Part shown: one piece after another, positions 1 to 6,700 of the stretch | How positions within the stretch are numbered: the stretch's first letter is position 1 | Layout: every line of letters starts with the position of its first letter | NCBI GenBank assembly: GCA_025928415.1 | Contig: JAICJK010000145.1 | Span: 1 to 6,700 of the forward strand | Length of the DNA stretch: 6,700 bases | From: Solirubrobacteraceae bacterium | GTDB taxonomy: Bacteria; Actinomycetota; Thermoleophilia; Solirubrobacterales; Solirubrobacteraceae | Reading direction: 5' to 3' | Notes under the pieces: model-generated | What the model was told of the DNA's origin: nothing | What the model saw: the letters and a program-made list of their open reading frames with translations, nothing else | Database searches by the model: none | Program-made: the position numbers and the translations under genes

Positions 1-1
1 A

Positions 2-439
2 GAGCCCGGCCCGCCCGCCCACGCGGGGCACCCTGCCGACGCGGCACGGCCTGACCCCGGGGCGCAGGGCGCGGCCGGCGACGCCGACGGCGCCGGGCGC
101 GGCCACGCGATCGCACCCTCCGGCGATCACTCCGGCCAGGGCCAGTACACGGATCCGCTCGGCCCGCCCACGCCGGGCCCCGCGGCCCCCGCGGCCACGA
201 AGGCGAAGGCCTACGGGCGCTACTGCGCCAAGCAGAGCCGCCGCCATGTCGCCGGGCGGAAGGGCACGCCCTTCTCCCAGTGCGTCACCGCGATGGCCAA
301 GCTGGCGAAGGGGGAGACGAAGAGCCCGGCCCGCGCCTGCAGGGCGCTCAGCCGCAAGCACGTCGCCGGGCAGAAGGGCACGTCGTTCAGCCGCTGCGTC
401 GTGGCCGCGGCGAAGCTCCACGCGGCCCTGGCGCCCTAG
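2..439 (+). CDS. C-terminal part of a Cys-repeat protein, probably secreted (5' end outside window)
   Basis: An open frame enters from the left edge and ends at TAG 437-439, leaving 145 residues with no start in the window. The first ~70 residues are rich in Ala, Gly, Pro and Asp and look like a flexible linker. The rest holds two copies of a 27-residue unit with the pattern C-x4-S-R-(R/K)-HVAG-x-KGT-x-FS-x-CV, ending in AKL, followed by a short tail HAALAP. Each unit has two cysteines 19 residues apart, which could form a disulfide in an exported protein. I recall similar HVAG/KGT-like repeats in uncharacterised Solirubrobacterales proteins but know no function for them. Almost every third position is G or C, matching the neighbouring left-hand genes. 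The frame is preferred over overlapping ones because of the repeat conservation. Signal peptide and any N-terminal domain are not visible. The function is unknown. Confidence 0.72.
   Translation, partial: EPGPPAHAGHPADAARPDPGAQGAAGDADGAGRGHAIAPSGDHSGQGQYTDPLGPPTPGPAAPAATKAKAYGRYCAKQSRRHVAGRKGTPFSQCVTAMAKLAKGETKSPARACRALSRKHVAGQKGTSFSRCVVAAAKLHAALAP
224..418 (+). repeat. Two tandem 27-residue Cys/HVAG/KGT protein repeats
   Basis: Unit 1 lies at 224-304 and unit 2 at 338-418, separated by 11 codons, so the period is 38 residues. Shared positions include the first Cys, Ser5, Arg6, HVAG at 8-11, KGT at 13-15, FS at 17-18, CV at 20-21 and AKL at 25-27. The second Cys sits 19 residues after the first in both units. 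Differences are mostly conservative (R/K, P/S, Q/R). More copies may lie upstream of the window. Confidence 0.75.
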
Positions 440-484
440 GCAGGGCCGGCGGGGGCGGGCGGCGGCGTCGTCGCGGGACCGGGG

Positions 485-2752
485 TCAGCGGCCGAGCGGC
501 GCGTGTGCGTGCGCCGCCCACGCGGGCGGCGACGTGCGCCAGCCGGTCAGCCATGCGGCCGAGGCGCACGGGTCGGCGGGGCGCGCGATCAGGTAGCCCT
601 GGGCCATGTCGCAGCCGAGCGTCGCCAGCATCCGCCAGGCGGCCTCCGTCTCGACGCCCTCGGCGACGACGCGCAGCCCGAGGTCCCGCGCGAGCTCGAT
701 GGTCGAGCGCACGATCGCGGCGCGGCGCGGGTCGGAGTCCAGGTCGGCGATGAAGGCGCGGTCGATCTTGAGCTCGTCCGCCGGGAGGCGGTGCAGGTAG
801 GCCAGCGAGGAGTGGCCGGTGCCGTAGTCGTCGATCGCGATCCGGACGCCGAGGGCGCGCAGGCGCTCCAGCAGGGCGACCGCGCGGGGGAGGTCGTCGA
901 TGATCGCGCTCTCGGTGATCTCGACCGTCAGGCGGCTGCCGGCGATGCCCCAGTGGGCCAGCGCTGCCTCGACGGCGCCCACCAGCTCCGGATCGGACAG
1001 CGACGCGCTGGAGACGTTGACGGCGACTCCGGCGTCCTCGAGCGTCGCGCAGTGGGCCAGGGCCTGCTCGATGACCTGGACCGTCATCGGCGCGAGCAGG
1101 CTCGTCTGCTCCACGACGTCGACGAAGGCGTCCGGGAACAGCAGGCCGCGCTCGGGGTGCTCCCAGCGCACGAGCGCCTCGAAGCCGTCGACGTTCCCGT
1201 CGCCCATGCGGATCTTCGGCTGGAAGTGCAGGACGAGCTGGCCCGAGGAGATCCCGCGCCGCAGCTCGCCGAGCAGCTCGAGCCGGTCGCGCGAGTGCAC
1301 GTCGAGGTCGGGGGCGAAGGTCGCGACGCCGAGGCGGCCGCGCTTGGCGCGGTACATGGCGATGTCGACGTGCCGGAGGAGCTCCGCCGCGTCGGCGGCG
1401 TGGTCGGGGTGGACGGCGATGCCGATGCTGCCGTCAGCGTGGACGGGGACGCCGGCGAGGACGAACGGGTCCTCGAGCACGGCCCGCGCCTCGCGGGCGA
1501 GGGCCTCGGCCTGCTCGCGCGTCGTCCCCGGGGCGGTGAGCAGCCCGTACTCGTCCCCGCCCAGGCGGGCGAGCAGGTCGCCGGGGCGGCGCACGCCCGA
1601 CAGGCGCGCGCCGACATGGCGCAGCAGCCCGTCGCCCATGTGGTGGCCCAGGGTGTCGTTGAGCTCGCGGAAGCCGTCCAGGTCGATGAGCAGCACGGCG
1701 AAGGGCCGTCCGGCCGCCTCGTGGATCGCCCCGGCGATGCCCTCGGTGAACGCGCGGCGGTTCGGGAGGCCGGTCAGGTCGTCGGTCCTCGCCTCCCTGC
1801 CCTGGACGGCCAGCTCGGCGATCTCGCGCACCGAGAGCAGCAGGCGCAGCCCGGCGAGCGCGACGGCCCCGGCGGCGAGCGCCGTGGCCACGCCGTTCAC
1901 GCGGTCCGGGACGAGCAGCACGAGCGCGAGCCCGGCCGCCAGCACCGGGGCGAGCAGGACCGCGCGGCGCTCCTTGGAGGCGTCCTGCGGCGCCGGGCGC
2001 CGGGCCGCCGCCGCCAGGAGCCCCATCCCGACCAGCCAGCCGGCGCTGACCAGCGATCCGAACCGATAGCTGGACCCGGCCGCCTGCTGGACGTAGACGG
2101 CGTCGGAGGCGAGCAGCACGAGCAGGCCCGCTATCAGGAGGCGCAGGCCCGGCGACGCGCGCCGCCCGCTTGCGGCGAGGCCCACGCAGAGCAGCACGAG
2201 CAGCCCGAGGTCGCCGAGCGGGCAGGTGAGCGACATCGCCACGTCGCCGCGGGTGCCGCCGCCCGCGGCCACGAGATGGTCGAGGACGACCTCGGCGACC
2301 ACCGCGGACAGGGCGAGCCCCGCGATCAGCCCGTCGAGCAGCGTGCTGGCGATGAAGCCCTGCACACGCGCGCGCACGAGCAGGGCGACGCCCGCGTAGG
2401 CCAACGGGTAGAAGGCCGCGAACAGCAGGTTGGCGACGGATGCGACGGACAGCGCGATGCCGGGGCTGCCGGAGAGGGTCCAGACGCCCATGCCGCCGGC
2501 CCAGGACGCGATCGCGGCGCCCAGCAGGCCCCAGGCCCAGCGCTCGGCCCGGTCCAGCCGCGCGCGGGCCAGGCAGGCGACGGCGGCGGCCGCCGCGATC
2601 GCCGCGTAGGCCACGCCCTGGGCGATCTGCTCGGATCCCGTCAGGCGCACGCCGAGCACGGCCATGACGACCATCGCCGCCGTGCCGATGACGGCGGCGG
2701 TGCGGACGGCGCGCACGGCCGGCGGCATGGGGCGGAGAACAGCGGGGTCCAC
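485..2752 (-). CDS. Membrane-bound GGDEF-EAL c-di-GMP cyclase/phosphodiesterase
   Basis: This 755-residue protein probably makes and/or breaks cyclic di-GMP at the inner membrane. Residues ~18-306 contain about ten hydrophobic segments that may act as a sensor; I cannot assign them to a named MASE family. The GGDEF domain (~322-485) has [18 protein letters not shown] with D357/D359, and GGDEY at 398-402 in place of GGDEF. RPGD at 389-392, five residues upstream, fits the inhibitory RxxD I-site. The EAL domain (~498-735) keeps E525-A-L, N579, E611, D641-D642, K662, E698, E701 and QGY at 718-720, so phosphodiesterase activity is expected. The GTG start at 2752 directly follows an in-frame stop at 2762-2764. 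A GGAG lies only two bases before it, so ATG 2728 is an alternative. The gene converges on the Cys-repeat gene (45-bp gap) and diverges from uvrB. Confidence 0.93.
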   Translation of the reverse strand: MDPAVLRPMPPAVRAVRTAAVIGTAAMVVMAVLGVRLTGSEQIAQGVAYAAIAAAAAVACLARARLDRAERWAWGLLGAAIASWAGGMGVWTLSGSPGIALSVASVANLLFAAFYPLAYAGVALLVRARVQGFIASTLLDGLIAGLALSAVVAEVVLDHLVAAGGGTRGDVAMSLTCPLGDLGLLVLLCVGLAASGRRASPGLRLLIAGLLVLLASDAVYVQQAAGSSYRFGSLVSAGWLVGMGLLAAAARRPAPQDASKERRAVLLAPVLAAGLALVLLVPDRVNGVATALAAGAVALAGLRLLLSVREIAELAVQGREARTDDLTGLPNRRAFTEGIAGAIHEAAGRPFAVLLIDLDGFRELNDTLGHHMGDGLLRHVGARLSGVRRPGDLLARLGGDEYGLLTAPGTTREQAEALAREARAVLEDPFVLAGVPVHADGSIGIAVHPDHAADAAELLRHVDIAMYRAKRGRLGVATFAPDLDVHSRDRLELLGELRRGISSGQLVLHFQPKIRMGDGNVDGFEALVRWEHPERGLLFPDAFVDVVEQTSLLAPMTVQVIEQALAHCATLEDAGVAVNVSSASLSDPELVGAVEAALAHWGIAGSRLTVEITESAIIDDLPRAVALLERLRALGVRIAIDDYGTGHSSLAYLHRLPADELKIDRAFIADLDSDPRRAAIVRSTIELARDLGLRVVAEGVETEAAWRMLATLGCDMAQGYLIARPADPCASAAWLTGWRTSPPAWAAHAHAPLGR

Positions 2753-2798
2753 TGCTCCGGGTCATCGGCCAGTGCCCGCCGTGCTTCACCCTCCGCCC

Positions 2799-2837
2799 GG
2801 CGCCGCGGCGGGGCCGGCGCCGCGCCGCCGCGGCGCC
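2799..2837. repeat. 12-bp GC-only inverted repeat in the divergent spacer
   Basis: The left arm at 2799-2810 (GGCGCCGCGGCG) is a perfect reverse complement of the right arm at 2826-2837, with a 15-base G/C-only loop. Flanking CCC and GGG extend the pairing with one bulged base. It lies between the starts of the GGDEF-EAL gene and uvrB. The right arm falls where the -35 region of uvrB would be. It could be an operator or a stem in the minus-strand leader. In DNA this GC-rich it may equally be chance. Confidence 0.4.
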
Positions 2838-2849
2838 CGGGCCGCCCGC

Positions 2850-2861
2850 TACCCTCGATCC
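2850..2861 (+). promoter_or_regulatory. Putative uvrB -10 box giving a leaderless transcript
   Basis: TACCCT at 2850-2855 fits the actinobacterial TANNNT -10 pattern and ends six bases before the GTG at 2862. Transcription would then begin at or next to the start codon. No Shine-Dalgarno sequence precedes the GTG, which agrees with a leaderless mRNA. No convincing -35 hexamer and no GAAC-N4-GTTC-type LexA box is visible. Confidence 0.4.
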
Positions 2862-4979
2862 GTGCCGGAGTTCCGCCTCGATCCCGTCTTCACCCCCGCC
2901 GCGGACCAGCCCAAGGCCATCGCGGACATCGCCGCGGGCGTGCGCGCCGGCGAGCGCTACACGACGCTGCTCGGCGCCACCGGCACGGGCAAGACCATGA
3001 CGATGGCCGGCGCGATCGCCGAGCTGCAGCGGCCCGCGCTCGTCCTCGCGCACAACAAGACGCTCGCCGCCCAACTCTGCAACGAGTTCCGGACCTTCTT
3101 CCCGGAGAACGCGGTCGAGTACTTCGTCTCCTACTACGACTACTACCAGCCCGAGGCGTACGTCCCGTCCAAGGACCTGTACATCGAGAAGGACTCGGCG
3201 ATCAACGAGGAGGTCGACCGCCTGCGGCATGCCGCGACGGCGGCGTTGTTCGCCCGTCGCGATGTGATCATCGTGGCGTCCGTCTCGGCCATCTTCGGCC
3301 TCGGTTCGCCGGAGACCTACGACGACAACCTGCAGGTCCTGCGCAAGGGCGACGAGATCGACCGCGACGGGCTGCTGCGCAAGCTCGTCTCGATCCAGTA
3401 CACGCGCAACGACGTGGCGCTCGGCCGCGGGTCCTTCCGCGTGCGCGGCGAGGCGCTCGAGGTCTTCCCGGCCTACAGCGACTCGACGGCCTACCGCGCC
3501 ACGCTGTTCGGCGACGAGATCGAGCGGCTGCAGGAGTTCGACCCGCTCACCGGCGAGCTGGTCCAGGACGACCTCGAGCACATCGCGATCTGGCCGGCCA
3601 CGCACTACAACGTGCGCGAGGGGACGATCGAGGCCGCTGTGGAGGAGATCGGCCGCGAGCTCAACGCGCGCTGCGCGCAGATGGAGGCCGAGGGCAAGCT
3701 CCTGGAGAGCCATCGCCTGCGCCAGCGCACGCAGTACGACATGGAGATGCTGCGGGAGATGGGCTTCTGCAACGGCATCGAGAACTACTCGCGGATCCTC
3801 GACGGCCGCAACCCGGGCGACCGCCCGTACTGCCTGATCGACTACTTCCCCGACGACTTCGTCTGCTTCCTGGACGAGTCCCATCAGACCGTGCCGCAGA
3901 TCGGCGGCATGTACGAGGGGGACCGCTCGCGCAAGCAGACGCTCGTGGACTACGGCTTCCGCCTGCCGAGCGCGATGGACAACCGGCCGCAGAAGTTCGA
4001 CGAGTTCCTCGAGATCACGCCGCAGATCGTGTTCGTCTCCGCGACGCCCGGCCAGTACGAGCGCGCGCACTCCAAGCGGATCGTCGAGCAGATCGTCCGG
4101 CCGACCGGCATCGTCGACCCGGTCGTCGACGTCCGCGAGACCCGCAACCAGATCGACGACCTCATGAACGAGGTTCGCGCGCGCGTGGACAAGGAGGAGC
4201 GGGTCCTGGTCACCACGCTGACCAAGAAGATGAGCGAGGACCTGACGGACTACCTGCTCGAGATGGGCTTCAAGGTCCGCTACCTGCACTCCGAGGTCGA
4301 CACGCTCGAGCGCATCCAGATCATCCGCGACCTGCGGCTGGGGGAGTACGACGTGCTCGTGGGCGTGAACCTGCTGCGCGAGGGCCTGGACCTCCCCGAG
4401 GTGACGCTGGTGGCGATCCTCGACGCCGACAAGGAAGGCTTCCTGCGCTCGGCCACCAGCCTGATCCAGACCATCGGCCGCGCCGCGCGCAACATCGACG
4501 GCAGGGTGATCCTGTACGCCGACACTATGACCAACAGCCTGCGCCACGCCATCGAGGAGACCGATCGCCGCCGCACACGCCAGCGCGAATGGAACGAAAC
4601 GCACGGCATCACGCCCCAGTCGATCCGCAAGCACATCTCCAAGGTGCTGGAGACGGTGTACGAGCACGACTACGTCACGGTCGCGCCGATCGCGGATGCC
4701 GGCCCGACGGAACTCGTCGGCAAGGACCTGAAGGCCAGCATCGCCGAGCTTGAAAAGCGGATGCGCAACGCCGCCGCCGACCTCGAATTCGAGCAGGCGG
4801 CCCGCCTGCGCGACGAGATCCGCCGGCTGGAGGCGCTGGACCTCGGCCTTGAACCGCCGCCGGTCGCCTCGGCAAGCTTGCGCCCGCGCCGCGACCGCAC
4901 GCCGGAACCGCTCGGTCCCGGCGGCGGCGGATATGACCCGACGAAGCGGCGGGGTGGCGGACGGCGGGCGCGGGGTTGA
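2862..4979 (+). CDS. uvrB: UvrABC excinuclease subunit B, apparent two-lineage mosaic
   Basis: UvrB takes over damaged DNA from UvrA, verifies the lesion and recruits UvrC. The 705 residues match the family length. Visible parts are Walker A GATGTGKT (38-45), the aromatic beta-hairpin beginning [16 protein letters not shown] (87-102), Walker B DESH (338-341), helicase motif [12 protein letters not shown] (504-514), motif [11 protein letters not shown] (536-544), the YAD (552-554) and RRR (569-571) motifs, and the C-terminal UVR domain (~627-659), followed by a Gly/Arg-rich tail. The GTG at 2862 is chosen because homology starts at once ([20 protein letters not shown]); the frame stays open further upstream, but that part is low-complexity. 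The frame is intact, yet the first ~500 residues look actinobacterial and the last ~180 alphaproteobacterial. Glu codons are GAG only (47 by hand count) up to residue 513, then 8 GAA and 8 GAG from residue 525 onward. The function call is firm; the integrity of the gene as one natural unit is doubtful. Confidence 0.95.
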   Translation: MPEFRLDPVFTPAADQPKAIADIAAGVRAGERYTTLLGATGTGKTMTMAGAIAELQRPALVLAHNKTLAAQLCNEFRTFFPENAVEYFVSYYDYYQPEAYVPSKDLYIEKDSAINEEVDRLRHAATAALFARRDVIIVASVSAIFGLGSPETYDDNLQVLRKGDEIDRDGLLRKLVSIQYTRNDVALGRGSFRVRGEALEVFPAYSDSTAYRATLFGDEIERLQEFDPLTGELVQDDLEHIAIWPATHYNVREGTIEAAVEEIGRELNARCAQMEAEGKLLESHRLRQRTQYDMEMLREMGFCNGIENYSRILDGRNPGDRPYCLIDYFPDDFVCFLDESHQTVPQIGGMYEGDRSRKQTLVDYGFRLPSAMDNRPQKFDEFLEITPQIVFVSATPGQYERAHSKRIVEQIVRPTGIVDPVVDVRETRNQIDDLMNEVRARVDKEERVLVTTLTKKMSEDLTDYLLEMGFKVRYLHSEVDTLERIQIIRDLRLGEYDVLVGVNLLREGLDLPEVTLVAILDADKEGFLRSATSLIQTIGRAARNIDGRVILYADTMTNSLRHAIEETDRRRTRQREWNETHGITPQSIRKHISKVLETVYEHDYVTVAPIADAGPTELVGKDLKASIAELEKRMRNAAADLEFEQAARLRDEIRRLEALDLGLEPPPVASASLRPRRDRTPEPLGPGGGGYDPTKRRGGGRRARG
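4380..4440. other. Probable lineage junction inside uvrB (assembly chimera or recombination)
   Basis: This marks the likely switch point. Upstream, UvrB has GATGTGKT and [15 protein letters not shown], unlike the GVTGSGKT and [15 protein letters not shown] forms and long N-terminal extension known from alphaproteobacterial UvrB. Downstream, the [20 protein letters not shown] region and GPGGGGYDP tail resemble alphaproteobacteria, as do the next three genes. The first GAA codon of the gene is at 4434. The stretch encodes motif V to motif VI, among the most conserved parts of UvrB, so the exact breakpoint cannot be placed by eye. Confidence 0.65.
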
Positions 4980-4980
4980 G

Positions 4981-5766
4981 ATGGACGCGGCAAGCATCCC
5001 GCCCGCGATTCCCCGCGTCGCGCTGGTCACCGGCTCCGCCCAGCGGCTCGGCCGCGCCATAGCGATGGGGCTGGCAGAGGTGGGGTTCGATGTCGGCGTG
5101 CATTGCCATGCCAGCGTCGCCGCCGCCGAGGGAACGGCTGCGGAAATCCGCGCGCGCGGCCGGCGGGCCGCGATCCTGCGCGCCGACCTCGGCCAGGAGC
5201 GCGAGGCCCAGGCCCTGCTGCCGGCCGCGCAAGCCGCGCTGGGGCCGGTCGGCGTGCTGGTCAACAACGCCAGCACCTTCCAGCGCGACGAGTGGGACAC
5301 CGCGAGCCGCGACTCCTGGGACCTGCACCTCGAGGCGAACCTGCGTGCGCCGTTCGTGCTGATGCAGCACTTCGCCCAGGCGCTGCCGCTCGCCGCCGAG
5401 GGCGCCGTCGTCAACCTGATTGACCAGCGCGTGTGGTCGATCACGCCGCATTTCGTCTCCTACACCGTCTCCAAGTCCGGCCTCTGGGCTCTGACGCAAT
5501 CGATGGCCTTGGCGCTGGCGCCGCGCATCCGGGTGAATGCGATCGGCCCCGGTCCGGCGCTGCCCAGCCGGCGCCAGACCGATGCGCAGTTCGCGCGGCA
5601 GGCCGCCTCGGTCCCGCTCGGGCACGGCACCTCGCCCGAGGAGGTGGCTCGCGCGGTGATCGCCATCCTGGGACTGCCGGCCATGACCGGACAGATGCTG
5701 GCGCTGGACGGCGGACAGCACCTACAATGGGCATCGGGCCGGAGCGCCGCGCCGCCCGAGGAGTAG
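4981..5766 (+). CDS. SDR-family pteridine reductase (FolM/PTR1-like)
   Basis: This 261-residue protein is a classical-length short-chain dehydrogenase/reductase. The nucleotide-binding turn reads TGSAQRLG (residues 17-24), with the Arg before LG that is typical of NADPH-dependent pteridine reductases. NNAS follows at 95-98 and the catalytic YTVSK at 161-165. The usual catalytic Ser position is Asp148 in NLIDQRV, as in PTR1/FolM enzymes that reduce dihydropterins or dihydrofolate. The C-terminal GQMLALDGGQHL is the expected SDR ending. ATG 4981 lies one base after the uvrB stop, suggesting translational coupling; only a weak G-rich ribosome site precedes it. folB starts three bases after its stop, which supports a pterin/folate role. 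The sequence resembles SDRs that I recall next to folB and uvrC in Rhodospirillales. The exact substrate (dihydromonapterin, dihydrobiopterin or dihydrofolate) is not determined. Confidence 0.85.
   Translation: MDAASIPPAIPRVALVTGSAQRLGRAIAMGLAEVGFDVGVHCHASVAAAEGTAAEIRARGRRAAILRADLGQEREAQALLPAAQAALGPVGVLVNNASTFQRDEWDTASRDSWDLHLEANLRAPFVLMQHFAQALPLAAEGAVVNLIDQRVWSITPHFVSYTVSKSGLWALTQSMALALAPRIRVNAIGPGPALPSRRQTDAQFARQAASVPLGHGTSPEEVARAVIAILGLPAMTGQMLALDGGQHLQWASGRSAAPPEE
5758..5763 (+). promoter_or_regulatory. Ribosome binding site of folB inside the SDR gene end
   Basis: GAGGAG occupies the last two sense codons of the SDR gene. It lies six bases before ATG 5770 and nine before the adjacent in-frame ATG 5773. 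Both spacings work, so it supports either of the two tandem ATGs and indicates coupled translation of the SDR and folB. Confidence 0.6.
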
Positions 5767-5769
5767 CGG

Positions 5770-6186
5770 ATGATGGAGCCGCCCCGGATCGCCAGCGCCG
5801 CGTCTGCGCTGCGCCATGTATTCATTCGCGCCCTGGTGTTGGAGGCCAGCATCGGCGTCTATCCGCGAGAGCACATGCGAAAACAGCGGGTGCGGATCAA
5901 CGCCGATCTCGGAGTGGAGGACCTGCCCGTCGAACAAGACGAGCTGGCGCGGGTGGTTGACTACGAGGCGATCGCCACCCGCATCCGCGAGGTCACGAGG
6001 GCCGGGCACGTCCGTTTGGTGGAGACGCTGGCCGAGCGGATCGCCGCGGTGTGCCTCACCGACAGCCGGGTAAAACTGGTCCGCGTGCGTGTGGAAAAGC
6101 TTGACGTTTTCGCCGATGCGGAGTCTGCCGGCGTGGAAATCGAGCGCCGTCTGCCCGACTTGTCCACGCGGCCCCAGCCGGAGTGA
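5770..6186 (+). CDS. folB: Dihydroneopterin aldolase
   Basis: FolB cleaves 7,8-dihydroneopterin to 6-hydroxymethyl-7,8-dihydropterin and glycolaldehyde in folate synthesis, in the cytoplasm, usually as an oligomer. The 138 residues include the family landmarks IGVYPRE with E34, DYEAI with D64-Y65, LVETLAERIA with E85, and VEKLDVF with K110, followed by GVEIER. These match the substrate-binding Glu/Tyr and catalytic Lys positions of the family. A ~15-residue N-terminal lead makes it slightly longer than the ~120-residue enterobacterial form. The VEKLDVFADAESAGVEIER-type ending looks alphaproteobacterial. Two ATGs stand in tandem (5770, 5773) and both fit the GAGGAG site. Codon use is more relaxed than in the left half (GTT, GAA, AAA, TTT occur). 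It probably forms an operon with the SDR upstream, which would act on related pterins. Confidence 0.93.
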   Translation: MMEPPRIASAASALRHVFIRALVLEASIGVYPREHMRKQRVRINADLGVEDLPVEQDELARVVDYEAIATRIREVTRAGHVRLVETLAERIAAVCLTDSRVKLVRVRVEKLDVFADAESAGVEIERRLPDLSTRPQPE

Positions 6187-6395
6187 ACAAACCCATGGAC
6201 ATGGCAGAGTGTCTTAATGCCGTGACAAAGGCGTGATACAAAACCATTGCGTTTCAAGGCCTTAGCAATGTGCCTAAAAACCGCGCAATCCGCTGAAAGC
6301 CAAGCGGCCGGCCCGTTTCACGATTCCGTTACCGGCTTTGGCCACAGATTTATCCCCAGGCATGGTGGAGAACTACGGCCCGCCCTGAGGCGCCT
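6187..6395. other. Intergenic region between folB and uvrC
   Basis: These 209 bp are clearly richer in A+T than anything else here (about 48% GC by hand count at 6241-6300). No supported open frame or RNA gene is seen. A weak extended -10-like TGATACAAA (6234-6242) could drive uvrC, but no good -35 accompanies it. CCGCT (6290-6294) can pair with AGCGG (6303-6307), and GGCCGGCC is palindromic at 6306-6313, but there is no stem followed by a T-run, so no terminator is called. The gap suggests that uvrC has its own promoter. Confidence 0.4.
6387..6390 (+). promoter_or_regulatory. Ribosome binding site of uvrC
   Basis: GAGG lies five bases before GTG 6396. There is no in-frame ATG or GTG in the ~70 bases upstream, so this site decides the start of uvrC. 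Confidence 0.6.
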
Positions 6396-6700
6396 GTGAG
6401 CGAACCGGAAACACCCGCAAAGCCGCCTGCAATCGGGGTCGCCGTGATCGAGGCGGCGCTGGCCACCATGCCGGCGGCCCCTGGCGTCTACCGGATGCTC
6501 GACGCCAAGAGCAACGCGCTCTACGTCGGCAAGGCGCGCAGCCTCAAGCGGCGGGTCGTCGCCTACACCCAGATCGGCCGCCTGCCGGAGCGGCTGCGGC
6601 GCATGGTCTCGGAGACGGTCTCGATGGAGATCGTCACCACCCACACCGAGGCCGAGGCGCTGCTGCTCGAGGCCAACCTCATCAAGCGCCTGAAGCCGCG
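6396..6700 (+). CDS. uvrC: UvrABC excinuclease subunit C, N-terminal part (runs off right edge)
   Basis: UvrC makes the two incisions flanking a lesion once recruited by UvrB. Only the first 101 residues are present, out of a family length of roughly 600-680. They cover the N-terminal GIY-YIG nuclease domain responsible for the 3' incision. The motif appears as GVY with Y32 and YVGK with Y43 and K46, followed by R53 and by N94 in the EANLIK segment, which match the catalytic and metal-site residues known for this domain. The GTG start has a good ribosome site and gives a ~25-residue lead before the domain, common in alphaproteobacterial UvrC. The [19 protein letters not shown] segment is also alphaproteobacterial in style. 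The gene follows folB after 209 bp on the same strand. Confidence 0.93.
   Translation, partial: MSEPETPAKPPAIGVAVIEAALATMPAAPGVYRMLDAKSNALYVGKARSLKRRVVAYTQIGRLPERLRRMVSETVSMEIVTTHTEAEALLLEANLIKRLKP

Noticed and set aside
1..334. 14-bp direct repeat AGAGCCCGGCCCGC at 1-14 and 321-334
   Set aside because: The copies are in different reading frames of the same gene and consist of common high-GC words, so it is probably chance.
440..484. 45-bp gap between the convergent genes, inspected for a bidirectional terminator
   Set aside because: It is G/C-rich with no clear stem-loop plus T-run on either strand.
512..531. 8-bp perfect GC hairpin with a 4-base loop (512-519/524-531) near the end of the GGDEF-EAL gene
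   Set aside because: It lies inside the coding region, has no T-run on either strand, and such stems arise often by chance in this composition, so it is not called a terminator.
2664..2861. In-frame upstream extension of uvrB to an ATG at 2664
   Set aside because: It would overlap the divergent GGDEF-EAL gene, and the added residues are Ala/Pro/Arg low-complexity. UvrB homology begins exactly at GTG 2862.
503..4753. Very long plus-strand open frame (1416 codons) opposite the GGDEF-EAL gene and overlapping uvrB
   Set aside because: The product is Arg/Gly/Ala/Asp low-complexity with no recognisable domain. It is the usual stop-free shadow of high-GC genes.
1434..5444. Long minus-strand open frame (1336 codons) across uvrB and the SDR
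   Set aside because: It is antisense to well-supported genes in two regions and has no domain. Stop-free antisense frames are expected at this GC content.
6350..6358. TTATCCCCA, one mismatch from the DnaA box TTATCCACA
   Set aside because: It is a single imperfect site without further boxes, an AT-rich unwinding element or dnaA/dnaN nearby, so it does not indicate an origin.
1..6700. Search for CRISPR arrays, tRNA/rRNA genes, insertion sequences, attachment sites, and toxin-antitoxin or phage-defence genes
   Set aside because: No regularly spaced repeats, no tRNA-like cloverleaf, no transposase or integrase motifs, and no defence-type domains were seen on either strand.

Overview
The window is GC-rich coding DNA that appears to join two bacterial lineages. 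The left part (about 1-4400) has near-exclusive G/C third positions. It carries the tail of a secreted-looking Cys-repeat protein, a membrane diguanylate cyclase/phosphodiesterase, and the N-terminal three quarters of UvrB. These look like high-GC actinobacteria of the Thermoleophilia/Solirubrobacterales type. The right part (about 4440-6700) holds the C-terminal quarter of UvrB, a pteridine-reductase-like SDR, folB and the start of uvrC. These have alphaproteobacterial (Rhodospirillales/Acetobacteraceae-like) sequence features and a looser, lower-GC codon use. Lineage calls rest on remembered family features, not on a search.

Layout: 2-439 (+) is the 3' end of a gene with two 27-residue Cys repeats. 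Converging on it, 485-2752 (-) encodes a protein with about ten membrane segments followed by GGDEF and EAL domains. A 109-bp divergent spacer (2753-2861) holds a 12-bp GC-only inverted repeat and a TACCCT -10-like box that would give a leaderless uvrB mRNA. uvrB (2862-4979, GTG start) is open end to end, but its two parts look foreign to each other, with the switch near 4380-4440. Then follow a FolM/PTR1-like SDR (4981-5766, one base after the uvrB stop), folB (5770-6186), a relatively AT-rich 209-bp gap, and uvrC (6396 to the right edge, partial).

Functionally, UvrB and UvrC belong to UvrABC nucleotide excision repair. The SDR and FolB are a plausible pterin/folate pair. The GGDEF-EAL protein would make and/or break c-di-GMP at the membrane.

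I do not see a new defence, mobile or RNA system. The most important observation is the apparent mosaic uvrB. It is best explained by a metagenome assembly join in a highly conserved stretch of uvrB, and less likely by real recombination. Until this is settled, gene-order arguments should not be carried across position ~4400.
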